From contig NZ_BSDC01000001.1 in the NCBI RefSeq assembly GCF_030268045.1, forward strand, positions 682,001 through 746,000: a stretch of 64,000 nucleotides of DNA, written 5' to 3'. Positions 33,033-41,359 of this stretch are shown in pieces. The DNA is from Geothrix edaphica. Its GTDB lineage: Bacteria; Acidobacteriota; Holophagae; Holophagales; Holophagaceae. Position 1 is the stretch's first letter. Every line of letters starts with the position of its first letter. The notes beneath the pieces were generated by a model. The model was not told where the DNA came from and ran no database searches. It saw nothing but the letters and a program-made list of their open reading frames with translations. The translations under genes and the position numbers were made by a program.

Positions 33033-33926
33033 CTAGTCACCTTCCCAGCTCACCCAGCCCGCCCGGCCAGGGATCTCCCGACGGGAGACCGCCTTGGCCG
33101 GCGGGTTGGCGGCCTTCAGCTCCGGCAGCCAGTCCGCGTGGGTGCGGGCCTGGACGCTGCGCTCGCGCAGGCCGCCCAGGAAGGCGTCAAAGGTCTCGAA
33201 CAGAGCCCCGCCCTCGACCTCGGTGTGCAGGGCGTAGACGTTCAAGGCATCCTCCCGCACCAGGTCCCAGACCTCCCGGTTCACCTGGTCCGGCGTGCGG
33301 CCGTCCAGGCCCAGCAGCTCATCCAGGGTGGGCAGGGTGGTGGGGATCTGGAGGGTGCTGAGCGTGCGTCCCTTCACGATGGGGTAGAAGGGCGCGAGCC
33401 CCCGGCAGTCGCCGGCGTAGGCCAGGCCATAGGCCTCCTGCAACTCCAGGGTGGTGTCGTTGCAGCGCCAGGCGGGGCTCACGGCGCCCAGGGGCTTTTC
33501 GCCGAAGATGGTGCCGAAGGCCTCGTGGGCGTTCGAGTACCAGTCCGACAGCCACTGGCGCGACTTGCGGTCCAGCAGGTCGTGGTACTGCACGTGGTCC
33601 CAGGCATGGATGCCCACCTCGTGGCCCGCGGCCTTCGCGGCCCGCATCTCGGCGGCGGCCCGTTTCCAGATGATGGGTGCGGGGATGAGCACGCCGTACA
33701 TCATGGTCTTGAACCCGTAGAGCTTGGTGGCGTTGGTGCGCCGCATCTTGGCCAGGAAACCCTTGCGGAAGATGCGCCGGATGGCCTTGCCGCTGTTGTC
33801 GGGCCCGAAGCTGAAGTAGAAGCTGGCCCGCATCTGGTGCTTGTCCAGCAGGCGCAGCAGGGTGGGGATGCCCGTGACCGAGCCTTCCAGGGTGTCGACG
33901 TCCACGCGGAGGGAAATGGCTTTCAT
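33033..33926 (-). CDS. ArnD-like polysaccharide deacetylase (deformylase)
   Basis: A 297-aa NodB-fold enzyme. Metal and catalytic motifs are RVDVDT (Asp at 9-11) and GHEVGIHAWDHVQYH. The segment RRTNATKLYGFKTMMYGVLIPAP and the C-terminal LHTEVEGG match ArnD, which deformylates 4-formamido-arabinose on undecaprenyl phosphate in lipid A modification. No other arn genes are present here, so the true substrate may be another formylated or acetylated lipid-linked sugar. ATG 33926 has GAGGAAT upstream. It is convergent with the orphan secreted-protein gene (2-nt gap). Confidence 0.88.
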   Translation of the reverse strand: MKAISLRVDVDTLEGSVTGIPTLLRLLDKHQMRASFYFSFGPDNSGKAIRRIFRKGFLAKMRRTNATKLYGFKTMMYGVLIPAPIIWKRAAAEMRAAKAAGHEVGIHAWDHVQYHDLLDRKSRQWLSDWYSNAHEAFGTIFGEKPLGAVSPAWRCNDTTLELQEAYGLAYAGDCRGLAPFYPIVKGRTLSTLQIPTTLPTLDELLGLDGRTPDQVNREVWDLVREDALNVYALHTEVEGGALFETFDAFLGGLRERSVQARTHADWLPELKAANPPAKAVSRREIPGRAGWVSWEGD

Positions 33927-34243
33927 GCTGATTCCTCGAAGCCTCCATTCCACCCGCGAACCGGGCCCACCACAAGGCGCGGGCTCACTGGACCAGGGGA
34001 AAGCGCCAAGGCGACCGGGTCGGGTGGCGCCCTTGGAAGGTATCCCTGGTGTATCTGATCGAGTGAAATGGCGAGATAGAGTCTCTGGATCCTTGACGCT
34101 GGCGAGGCCCTTGGAAGGCGCTCCATTCCTGCCTCTACGCCGCTCTCATCGAGGCATTTGAAAAAGGGATTCTGCCCGGCGTTATCCGATCTATGATCAT
34201 CGCGATCCATTCCCGACAGTCTGATCACATAGGAGGTTTCGCC
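33927..34243. promoter_or_regulatory. 317-nt divergent region before the AOR operon
   Basis: No credible gene. CCCTTGGAAGG occurs twice as a direct repeat (34030-34040 and 34108-34118). A possible sigma70 promoter for the AOR operon is TTGAAA (34158-34163), 18-nt spacer, TTATCC (34182-34187). The Shine-Dalgarno AGGAGG is at 34231-34236. The direct repeats lie upstream of the promoter, where an activator could bind. All are weak assignments. Confidence 0.35.
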
Positions 34244-34720
34244 ATGCAGAAGTCCCTCCACCTCGATCCCAACAAGTGCACGGGCTGCCTGCAATGCGAG
34301 ATGGCCTGCGCCTGGGAGAACCACCGGAGCTTCACCATCGCCAAGTCGCGGATCAAGGTGTTCACGTTCCACAAGGAAGGCCGCTTCGTGCCCTACACCT
34401 GCACGCAGTGCGACGAGGCCTGGTGCATGATCGCCTGCCCGGTGGACGCCATCCGGCTGGATCCCGTCACCGGCGCGAAGATCGTGCTGGAGCCCACCTG
34501 CGTGGGTTGCAAGGTCTGCACGATCGCCTGTCCCTTCGGCACCATCAACTACGTGGCCTCCACGGGCAAGGTGCAGAAGTGCGACCTCTGCGGCGGCGAG
34601 CCGGCCTGCGCCAAGGCCTGCCCGACCGGCGCCATCACCTATGTGGATGCCGACTGGACGGGGCTCGGGAAGATGCGCCAGTGGGCCGGCAAGACCGACA
34701 CCAACCCGGCGACGGTGTGA
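34244..34720 (+). CDS. aorA: Four-cluster 4Fe-4S electron-transfer protein of the AOR operon
   Basis: A 158-aa ferredoxin-like protein with four Cys groups: CTGCLQCEMAC, CTQCDEAWCMIACP, CVGCKVCTIACP and CDLCGGEPACAKACP, enough for four [4Fe-4S] clusters, as in HycB/AorA-type subunits. No signal peptide, so it is cytoplasmic. It precedes the aldehyde oxidoreductase gene by 12 nt and should pass electrons between the tungsten enzyme and the FAD protein. AGGAGG lies 7 nt before ATG 34244. The symbol follows the AorABC system of Aromatoleum by analogy of order. Confidence 0.9.
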   Translation: MQKSLHLDPNKCTGCLQCEMACAWENHRSFTIAKSRIKVFTFHKEGRFVPYTCTQCDEAWCMIACPVDAIRLDPVTGAKIVLEPTCVGCKVCTIACPFGTINYVASTGKVQKCDLCGGEPACAKACPTGAITYVDADWTGLGKMRQWAGKTDTNPATV

Positions 34721-34732
34721 GGAGCGACTGCC

Positions 34733-36583
34733 ATGGCATGGACCAAGAACGTTCTCCGCGTGAACCTCGAGGCCGGCACCTGCACGACCGAGCCGCTGAA
34801 TATGCAGTGGGCGCAGGATTACCTGGGCCAGCGGGGCCTCGCCACCAAGTACCTCGTGTCCGAGATTGATCCGAAGGTCGATCCCTTCTCCCCAAAGAAC
34901 AAGCTCATCTTCGTGACGGGCCCGCTCACGGGCACCATGGCCGCCACCGGCGGACGGTACTCCGTGGTGACCAAGGGGCCGCTCACGGGCGCCATCGCCT
35001 GCTCCAACTCCGGCGGCTACTTCGGCGCCGAGCTGAAGTTCGCGGGCTGGGACATGGTGATCTTCGAGGGGGCTTCGCCGAAGCCCGTCTACCTCCTCAT
35101 CAACGACGGCAGGGCCGAGCTGGTGGACGCCTCCCACCTCTGGGGCAAGACCGTCTGGGAGACCGAGGAGATCATCAAGACCCAGCACCAGGATCCCCAG
35201 ATCCGCGTGGCCTCCATCGGCCGGGCGGGCGAGAACCGGGTGCTCTACGCGGCCATCGTGAACGACCTGCACCGGGCCGCGGGCCGGTCCGGCGTGGGCG
35301 CCGTCATGGGCTCCAAGAACCTCAAGGCCGTGGCGGTGCGCGGCACGCGGACCGATGCCTACCACCTGGCCGATCCCGAGGCCTTCTTCGCCGCCACCGA
35401 GGCGGGCAAGAAGGTGCTGGCGGCCAACGGCGTGACGGGGCAAGGGCTCCCGACCTACGGCACCCAGGTGCTCATGAATGTCATCAATGAGCTGGGGGCG
35501 CTGCCCACGCGGAACCACCGGGACGTGCAGTTCGAGGGCGCCCACGACATCTCCGGCGAGGCCATGCACGAGAAGCGGCCCACGGACGGCAAAGCCAATC
35601 TCGTCACCAACGGCGCCTGCTTCGGCTGCACCATCGCCTGCGGCCGCATCTCCCGCATGGACCCCGGGCACTTCAGCGTGAAGGACAAGCCCCAGTACCA
35701 CGGTGCCTCCGGCGGCGTGGAGTACGAGGCGGCCTGGGCCCTGGGCGCCGCCAATGGCGTGAACGATCTCGAAGCCCTCACCTACGCCAACTTCCTCTGC
35801 AACGAGGACGGCTTCGATCCCATCACCTTCGGGGCCACCGTGGGCGCGGCCATGGAGCTCTACGAGATGGGCGTCCTCACGGAGCAGGAGGTCGGCTTCA
35901 AGCTGCCCTTCGGCTCCACAGAGGCCCTGGTCAAGCTGGCGGAGCTGACGGCCAGGGGCGAGGGCTTCGGCAAGGTCATGGGCCTGGGCTCCAAGCGGCT
36001 CTGCACGAAGTACGGCCACCCCGAGCTGTCCATGACCGTCAAGAGCCAGGAGTTCCCGGCCTACGACGGTCGCGCCCTCCAGGGCATGGGCCTGGCCTAC
36101 GCCACCAACAACCGCGGCGCCTGCCACCTGCGCGGCTACATGGTGTCGCCGGAAGTCCTGGGCATCCCCGTGAAGATGGAGCCCCAGGCCACCGAAGGGA
36201 AGCCCGCCATGCTGAAGGCCTTCCAGGACCTCACCGCCGTGGTGGATTCCGCCGGCATCTGCCTCTTCACCACCTTCGCCTGGGGCCTCCAGGACATCCA
36301 GCCGCAGATCCAGACCGCCTGCGAGGGCGACTGGTCTGAGGAGCGGCTGCTGCTGGTGGGCGAGCGCATCTGGAACCTGGAGCGCGAGTTCAACCTTGCC
36401 GCCGGGTTCACGGCCAAGGACGACAACCTCCCGCCGCGGCTGATGAAGGAACCCGCCAAGACGGGCCCGCAGAAGGGGGCCGTGTCCAAGCTCGACATCA
36501 TGCTGCCCGAGTACTACCAGCTACGCGGCTGGACGCCGGAAGGCGTTCCCACCGCCGAGACGCGTTCGCGTCTCGGCGTGTGA
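34733..36583 (+). CDS. aor: Tungsten-dependent aldehyde:ferredoxin oxidoreductase
   Basis: A 616-aa enzyme that interconverts aldehydes and carboxylic acids with a bis-pterin tungsten centre. Motifs: LRVNLEAGT at the N-terminus, RGLATKYL, TGPLTGTMAATGGRYSVVTK, and the [4Fe-4S] cysteines in NGACFGCTIACGR, plus a further Cys near the C-terminus (SAGICLF). Length is normal. Its operon partners (4Fe-4S protein, FAD oxidoreductase, MoaD-like protein) match the multisubunit AorABC type, which can couple to NAD+ or hydrogen, rather than the stand-alone archaeal enzyme. Cytoplasmic. No tungstate transporter is recognisable nearby. Confidence 0.95.
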   Translation: MAWTKNVLRVNLEAGTCTTEPLNMQWAQDYLGQRGLATKYLVSEIDPKVDPFSPKNKLIFVTGPLTGTMAATGGRYSVVTKGPLTGAIACSNSGGYFGAELKFAGWDMVIFEGASPKPVYLLINDGRAELVDASHLWGKTVWETEEIIKTQHQDPQIRVASIGRAGENRVLYAAIVNDLHRAAGRSGVGAVMGSKNLKAVAVRGTRTDAYHLADPEAFFAATEAGKKVLAANGVTGQGLPTYGTQVLMNVINELGALPTRNHRDVQFEGAHDISGEAMHEKRPTDGKANLVTNGACFGCTIACGRISRMDPGHFSVKDKPQYHGASGGVEYEAAWALGAANGVNDLEALTYANFLCNEDGFDPITFGATVGAAMELYEMGVLTEQEVGFKLPFGSTEALVKLAELTARGEGFGKVMGLGSKRLCTKYGHPELSMTVKSQEFPAYDGRALQGMGLAYATNNRGACHLRGYMVSPEVLGIPVKMEPQATEGKPAMLKAFQDLTAVVDSAGICLFTTFAWGLQDIQPQIQTACEGDWSEERLLLVGERIWNLEREFNLAAGFTAKDDNLPPRLMKEPAKTGPQKGAVSKLDIMLPEYYQLRGWTPEGVPTAETRSRLGV

Positions 36584-36599
36584 CAACGATGGGTTTCGT

Positions 36600-37844
36600 A
36601 TGAAACACCTGATCATCGGAAGCGGTCCCGCCGGCGTCATCGCCGCGGAGACCCTGCGCAAGGCCGCCCCCGCCGCGGAGATCACCCTGCTCTGCGGCGA
36701 GGGCGGGCCGCCCTACGCCCGCATGGCGATTCCCTATCTTCTGAAGGGGGAGATCGCGGAGGCGGGCACCCACATCCGGAAGGATGCCGACCACTATGAC
36801 CGCCTGCGCATCCAGCTGGTGCAGGCCCGCGCCCGGGCCATCGACACCGCCGGCCGCACCGTGGACCTTGGCGGCGGGCGCAGCCTGCCCTTCGACCGGC
36901 TGCTCATCGCCACGGGCTCCCACCCCAGCCTGGAGAAGATCCCCGGCATCGACCTACCGGGTGTCCACAGCTGCTGGACCCTCGAGGACGCCCGGACCAT
37001 CCTCGACATGGCCCGGCCCGGCACCCGCATCGTCCAGATGGGCGCTGGCTTCGTGGGCTGCATCATCATGGAGGGGCTGCTGTCGCGCGGCGTGGACCTC
37101 ACCATCCTCGTCCGCAGCGGCTACATGGTGCGCCGCATGATGAACCCCACCGCCAGCGGCATGATCCGCAAGTGGTGCGAGGCCAAGGGCGTGAAGATCC
37201 TCACCCGCACCCAGCCCCTCGGCATCACGGCCGAGGGTGGCGCCCTCCGGGTGGACCTGGGCGGGGGACGGGGCCTTCCCGCGGATCTCTACCTCAGCGC
37301 GGTGGGCGTGGATCCCAACCTCGACTTCCTGGCAGGCAGCGGCATCGACGTGGGCCGCGGGATCCTGGTGGATCCCACCATGCAGACCAGCGTCGCCGGA
37401 ATCTATGCCGCCGGGGACGTAGCCGAGGCCACGGACTGCCTCACGGGTCGGCGGCAGCTCAACGCCATCCAGCCCAACGCCGTGGAGCAGGGCCGCATCG
37501 CGGCGCTGAACATGGCGGGACAACCCGCCCAGTTCCGGGGCAGCTTCGTCTTCAATGTGCTCACCACGCTCGGGCTGGTCTCCTCCTCCTTCGGGGAGTG
37601 GCAGGGCGTGCCGGAGGGCGAGTCCACCGAAGTCCTCGACGAGGCCCGCTACCGCTACCTGAACCTCCAGTTCGAGGGCGATCGCCTGGTGGGCGCCAAC
37701 TGCGTGGGCTTCGCCGACCACGTGGGCGCCTTCCGGGGCCTCATCGAGGGCCGGGTGCGGCTGGGCAAGTGGAAGCAGCGCCTCCTGGAGGACCCCACCC
37801 GGATCATGGAGGCCTACCTCGCAGCGGCGCACCGGGTGGCATGA
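36600..37844 (+). CDS. aorC: FAD-dependent NAD(P)H oxidoreductase subunit of the AOR system
   Basis: A 414-aa pyridine-nucleotide disulfide-like flavoprotein. FAD binding GSGPAGVIAAETLRK is at the N-terminus; the NAD site is VQMGAGFVGCIIMEGL near 145-160; and the second FAD contact is GIYAAGDVAEATD near 263-275. It resembles NADH:rubredoxin/nitrite reductase-type oxidoreductases. In the AOR operon it is expected to exchange electrons between NAD(P)H and the 4Fe-4S subunit. Its stop overlaps the next ATG (ATGA). Name by analogy with Aromatoleum AorC. Confidence 0.9.
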   Translation: MKHLIIGSGPAGVIAAETLRKAAPAAEITLLCGEGGPPYARMAIPYLLKGEIAEAGTHIRKDADHYDRLRIQLVQARARAIDTAGRTVDLGGGRSLPFDRLLIATGSHPSLEKIPGIDLPGVHSCWTLEDARTILDMARPGTRIVQMGAGFVGCIIMEGLLSRGVDLTILVRSGYMVRRMMNPTASGMIRKWCEAKGVKILTRTQPLGITAEGGALRVDLGGGRGLPADLYLSAVGVDPNLDFLAGSGIDVGRGILVDPTMQTSVAGIYAAGDVAEATDCLTGRRQLNAIQPNAVEQGRIAALNMAGQPAQFRGSFVFNVLTTLGLVSSSFGEWQGVPEGESTEVLDEARYRYLNLQFEGDRLVGANCVGFADHVGAFRGLIEGRVRLGKWKQRLLEDPTRIMEAYLAAAHRVA

Positions 37845-38095
37845 AGATCACCCTCAAGCTGTTCGCCTCCCTAGCGGCCCACCTGCCGCCGGAGGCCCGG
37901 TCCCGCCATCGGGTCGAGCTGGAGCTGGCGCCGGGCGCCACCGTGGCCGACGTGATCCGCCATCAGGGCATTCCCCCGGGCCAGTGTGCCATCGTGCTGG
38001 TGGATGGGGCCTGGGTGGCTCCGCCGGAGCGTTCGGCGCGGATGCTGGCCGAGGGCGAGGTCCTGGCCATCTGGCCGCCCGTGGCCGGCGGCTGA
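37841..38095 (+). CDS. MoaD/ThiS-family sulfur carrier protein
   Basis: An 84-aa beta-grasp protein ending in the required Gly-Gly (WPPVAGG). MoaD proteins deliver sulfur for the dithiolene of the pterin cofactor, and AOR operons commonly carry a dedicated copy. KITLKLFASLAAHLPPEA opens the fold, and VDGAWVAPPE...LAEGEVLAIWPPVAGG closes it. Start and stop both overlap neighbours (ATGA and TGATG), indicating tight coupling with the flavoprotein gene and the orphan gene that follows. Confidence 0.92.
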   Translation: MKITLKLFASLAAHLPPEARSRHRVELELAPGATVADVIRHQGIPPGQCAIVLVDGAWVAPPERSARMLAEGEVLAIWPPVAGG

Positions 38096-38370
38096 TGGAC
38101 CACCGCCTGGAGATGACCCTCAGCCGCGAGGAGTTCCTGCGCCTCTTGCCGGGGGCCGTGGGACCGTTCACCGAGGAAGACGGCGGCTTCCGGGGGACCG
38201 ATGGCCCGCTGAGGTGGCGCATCCGGCTCATCCCCCTTCCGGAGCTCCGCGTGGGCCGCGTGGTCCTGCCCCGGTACCAGGTCGAGATCCGCCTCGAAGG
38301 CCATACGGCGGGCCAGGCGGAGGCCTTCCTGGCCCGCTTCCAGCGCGGATTCCAGCGGGGCGGGGGCTAG
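38095..38370 (+). CDS. Uncharacterised 91-aa protein at the end of the AOR operon
   Basis: I do not recognise this small, soluble, Arg/Glu-rich protein. Visible pattern: LSREEFLRLLPGAVGPFTEEDGG, RWRIRLIPLPELRVGRVVLPR, YQVEIRLEGHTAGQAEAFLARFQRGF. The alternating strands followed by a terminal amphipathic helix suggest a small alpha/beta fold. It starts inside the moaD stop (TGATG), so it is translated with the AOR operon and probably serves enzyme maturation or cofactor insertion. No cysteines or histidines suggest metal binding apart from isolated residues. Confidence 0.72.
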   Translation: MDHRLEMTLSREEFLRLLPGAVGPFTEEDGGFRGTDGPLRWRIRLIPLPELRVGRVVLPRYQVEIRLEGHTAGQAEAFLARFQRGFQRGGG

Positions 38371-38399
38371 AAAACCCGCAGGTCCCGTATAATCCACGG

Positions 38400-39872
38400 A
38401 TGCCCACTCAACGCCCTGCCGGAATCCTGCGCTCCTTCCCGCCTGTCTTCTGGCTGGCGAATGTCATGGAGCTCTTCGAGCGGGCGGCCTACTACGGCCT
38501 CAACTCGGTGCTCGCGGTCTATCTCACGAACGAGGTCGTGAAGGGCGGCCTGGGCTTCACGGAACAGTCCGTGGGCTTCCTCCAGAGCCTGATCTACGCG
38601 TTCACCTACGTCATCCCCATCGCGGGTGGGGCCCTCGCGGACCGCTACGGCTACCGCCGCATGCTCCTCTTCGCCTTCTCGATCCTCACCGCGGGCTACT
38701 TCATCGCGGGGAATGTCACTTCCTACGGGGCCGTGTTCGCGGGGCTGCTCGTGATGGCGACGGGCGCGGGCCTGTTCAAGCCCATCATCTCCGGCACCCT
38801 GGCCCGCACCACCACGGAGGAGAACTCCGGGTTCGGCTTCGGCATCTACTACTGGATGATCAACATCGGGGCCTTCCTGGCGCCCCTCGTGGTGAGCGTG
38901 CTGAAGGGCTTCTCCTGGCGCTACGTGTTCATCGCCTCGGCCCTCTACTGCGCCGCCATGCTGGTGCCCACGGTCTTCCTCTTCAAGGACCCGCCGAAGC
39001 CCGCGAACACCAAGAGCCTGCGCGAGGTGGCCCACGGCGCGGCCATGGTGCTGGGCGACGCCCGCTTCATGCTGATGATCGTGGTCTACTCCGGCTTCTG
39101 GATCCTCTACTTCCAGAACTTCGGATCCGTGCTCTGGTACCTCCGGGACTTCGTGGACGCCACGCCCGTGAACCGGTTCTTCGCGTCCTTCGGCGTGCCC
39201 CTCAAGTTCGACGCCGAGCACGTCACTGTGGTCAACGGCGGAACGATCATCCTGCTGCAGGTGCTCGTGAGCCGCATCGTGAAGAAGATCCGACCCCTGC
39301 CGACCATGGTGTCCGGCATCGTCATCGGCACCATCGGTTTCCTCTGCCTGGCGGCCTCCACCAACGTGTGGGTGTTCATCCTGGGCATCTCGGTCTTCTC
39401 CATCGGCGAGATGACGGCCCACCCGAAGTACTACAGCTACGTGGGCCTGGTGGCCCCAGCGGACAAGAAGGCCGTCTACATGGGCTACGCCTTCCTCTAC
39501 GGCGTCATCGGCAGCCTCATCGGCTCCAGCCTGGGGGGCATGCTCTACGGCTCCATGTTGAAGCCCCTGGTGGGTCAGGCCGGCGGACCCGCAGCCGCCC
39601 GGACCTTCTGGCTCCTCTTCGTGGCCCTGAACATCGTGGCGGCCGTCGGCCTCATCCTCTACGACCGGACCTTCGCCGAGGACACGCCGCAGACCAACGA
39701 GAAGGCCCGGAAGATCATGCTGGGGATCTACGGACTGCTCCTGGCCGGGGGCGTGCTGTTCGTCTGGTCGGCGGTCTCCGGGGACGCCGTGTCCTACAAG
39801 ACCCTGGTCCAGGCCGTGATCATGCTGGCCCTGGGAGCGGGCGGTATGGTCGTCAGCCTTCGCAAGGGCTGA
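38400..39872 (+). CDS. POT-family proton-dependent oligopeptide transporter
   Basis: A 490-aa membrane protein with 12 or more helices. The POT signature ELFERAAYYGL (ExxERxxYY) is in the first helix, and GGALADRYGYRRML fits the MFS loop 2-3 motif. Further motifs are FGFGIYYWMINIGAF and SIGEMTAHPKYYSYVG. It imports di- or tripeptides with protons. The ATG at 38400 lies 29 nt after the AOR operon; no terminator is visible between, so read-through is possible. It converges on a PilZ gene. Confidence 0.92.
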   Translation: MPTQRPAGILRSFPPVFWLANVMELFERAAYYGLNSVLAVYLTNEVVKGGLGFTEQSVGFLQSLIYAFTYVIPIAGGALADRYGYRRMLLFAFSILTAGYFIAGNVTSYGAVFAGLLVMATGAGLFKPIISGTLARTTTEENSGFGFGIYYWMINIGAFLAPLVVSVLKGFSWRYVFIASALYCAAMLVPTVFLFKDPPKPANTKSLREVAHGAAMVLGDARFMLMIVVYSGFWILYFQNFGSVLWYLRDFVDATPVNRFFASFGVPLKFDAEHVTVVNGGTIILLQVLVSRIVKKIRPLPTMVSGIVIGTIGFLCLAASTNVWVFILGISVFSIGEMTAHPKYYSYVGLVAPADKKAVYMGYAFLYGVIGSLIGSSLGGMLYGSMLKPLVGQAGGPAAARTFWLLFVALNIVAAVGLILYDRTFAEDTPQTNEKARKIMLGIYGLLLAGGVLFVWSAVSGDAVSYKTLVQAVIMLALGAGGMVVSLRKG

Positions 39873-39881
39873 TCGGAGGGT

Positions 39882-40577
39882 TCAGCTTTGCCGGAACCCC
39901 TGGGACCGGTCCGTCCGCCGCGCCTGGATGAAGCGGCGGATGGGCTCGAAGTCCATGCCCGGGCTGGGCAGCAGGACCACGCCCAGTCGGGTGGGATACT
40001 CCTGGCCTTCGAGGTAGGCCAGATGCCGGACCTCGCCGGGACAGTGGAGGACCGAACCGTCCGGCAGCTTCGCGTCGATCTCCACCGGGGCGTGGAGGTC
40101 CACGATCAGGGCCTCCTCCAGGGCCAGGCCCACGCCGGTTTCCGTGAGGTTCACCAGCAGGGCGTCGAGGATCCGGCCGCCCAGGCCCACGCGCACCTTC
40201 AGGGGGGATTGATCCGGAGCGGCCACGCGCATGTCCCGGCGGCGGTGGAGCTGGGCGGACTCGTGGGGCCAGTCCAGGCGCAGGAGGGTGTCGCCTTTGT
40301 CGTCGAGCAGGGGCGGGAGGAGGAGGGACTCCAGGGTGAGCACCTCCTCGCCCAGGAGCACGGTGAGGGTCACGGGCGTGCCTTCGGCGGGCACGGCGTC
40401 CCGGGCATGGAGACCGGACAGCTCGAGGGTCGAGCCGGGGCGGAAGGCGTGGATGCGGAGATCACCCAGGAGGCGGGAGCTGGCGGTCTGGAGCCGGAGG
40501 CTCGCGACGGCCCCGGTCAGGCGGGCCTGGATGAGGAACTGCTCCAGGACGGGGGCGGACAGGGGTGAATGTCCCAT
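39882..40577 (-). CDS. PilZ-domain protein (YcgR-like), putative c-di-GMP receptor
   Basis: A 231-aa cytoplasmic protein. Residues 1-105 form a YcgR-N-like beta domain. The PilZ domain follows: RRRDMR (112-117, giving the RxxxR motif) and NLTETG (143-148), a variant of the [D/N]xSxxG motif with Thr for Ser. It ends PGMDFEPIRRFIQARRTDR, a C-terminal helix typical of the group. It would bind c-di-GMP and affect motility or polysaccharide secretion. It precedes a phosphoesterase gene on the opposite direction of reading order (same strand, 13-nt gap), so they may be co-transcribed. Confidence 0.88.
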   Translation of the reverse strand: MGHSPLSAPVLEQFLIQARLTGAVASLRLQTASSRLLGDLRIHAFRPGSTLELSGLHARDAVPAEGTPVTLTVLLGEEVLTLESLLLPPLLDDKGDTLLRLDWPHESAQLHRRRDMRVAAPDQSPLKVRVGLGGRILDALLVNLTETGVGLALEEALIVDLHAPVEIDAKLPDGSVLHCPGEVRHLAYLEGQEYPTRLGVVLLPSPGMDFEPIRRFIQARRTDRSQGFRQS

Positions 40578-40590
40578 GGGGTGATGCCTT

Positions 40591-41331
40591 TCAAATGCCT
40601 TGGCTCAGCCGGTCCGCCAGGTTGGAGTGGAGTCCTGCGGCCAGGATGGCCTTGGCGGCGCCATGCACATCGTACTCCAGGCGGTGCAGGCGCACCCGCC
40701 GCCGGCCGGGATCATAGGTCATGAAGGACACCCTCGGGTCCCGGTCCCGCGGCTGGCCGACGGAGCCGGGGTTCACCAGGTAGCGGCAGTGGGGCTGCAT
40801 GGCGAACCACTCGCCCGGCTGGAGGCAGATCCAGTTCAGCCGCCCCTGGGCCTCGTCCAGCTCGAAGCAGCCGGGGAGGTGGGTGTGGCCGAAGAAGCAG
40901 AGGGGCCCCTGGAAGGCGTCGAAGGCCAGGCTGATCTCGCGCATGTGAAGCAGGTAGGCGTCCTCGTCCATCGGCGACCCGTGGGCGATCTGGTAGTCCT
41001 CGCCCACCCAGGCGGGGCCCACCGGCAGGTCCGCCAGGAAGCGCCAGTTGTCCTGCCGAAGCTTCTCCCGGGTCCAATCGGCGGCCTGCCGGGCGGGCAG
41101 GCTGAAGGCCCCGTAGGGCTCCAGGCCCGCGCAGACCTTGTCGTGGTTGCCCCGCACCATGAACCGGGGCCGCAGCTCGCGCACCTTGTCCAGCAGCTGG
41201 TTGGGGTGGGCCCCGTAGCCCACCAGGTCGCCCAGGAGCACGAAGCGGTGGATGGCCCGCCGCCGCGCGAACCGGAGCACGGCCCGGAGGGCATGCAGGT
41301 TCGAGTGCAGGTCGGAGAGGATCAGATCCAC
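40591..41331 (-). CDS. Calcineurin-like metallophosphoesterase
   Basis: A 246-aa protein with all the metal motifs: DLHSN (7-11), GDLVGYG, RGNHDK and the late GHTHLPG. This arrangement belongs to YfcE/MJ0936-like phosphodiesterases and to predicted protein phosphatases. It acts in the cytoplasm on an unknown phosphoester. It is the middle of a minus-strand run between the ThiE-AroK fusion and the PilZ protein. No special regulatory signal is visible. Confidence 0.9.
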   Translation of the reverse strand: MDLILSDLHSNLHALRAVLRFARRRAIHRFVLLGDLVGYGAHPNQLLDKVRELRPRFMVRGNHDKVCAGLEPYGAFSLPARQAADWTREKLRQDNWRFLADLPVGPAWVGEDYQIAHGSPMDEDAYLLHMREISLAFDAFQGPLCFFGHTHLPGCFELDEAQGRLNWICLQPGEWFAMQPHCRYLVNPGSVGQPRDRDPRVSFMTYDPGRRRVRLHRLEYDVHGAAKAILAAGLHSNLADRLSQGI

Positions 41332-41359
41332 TGGGATATTCCTGGGGGAGGAATCCAGT

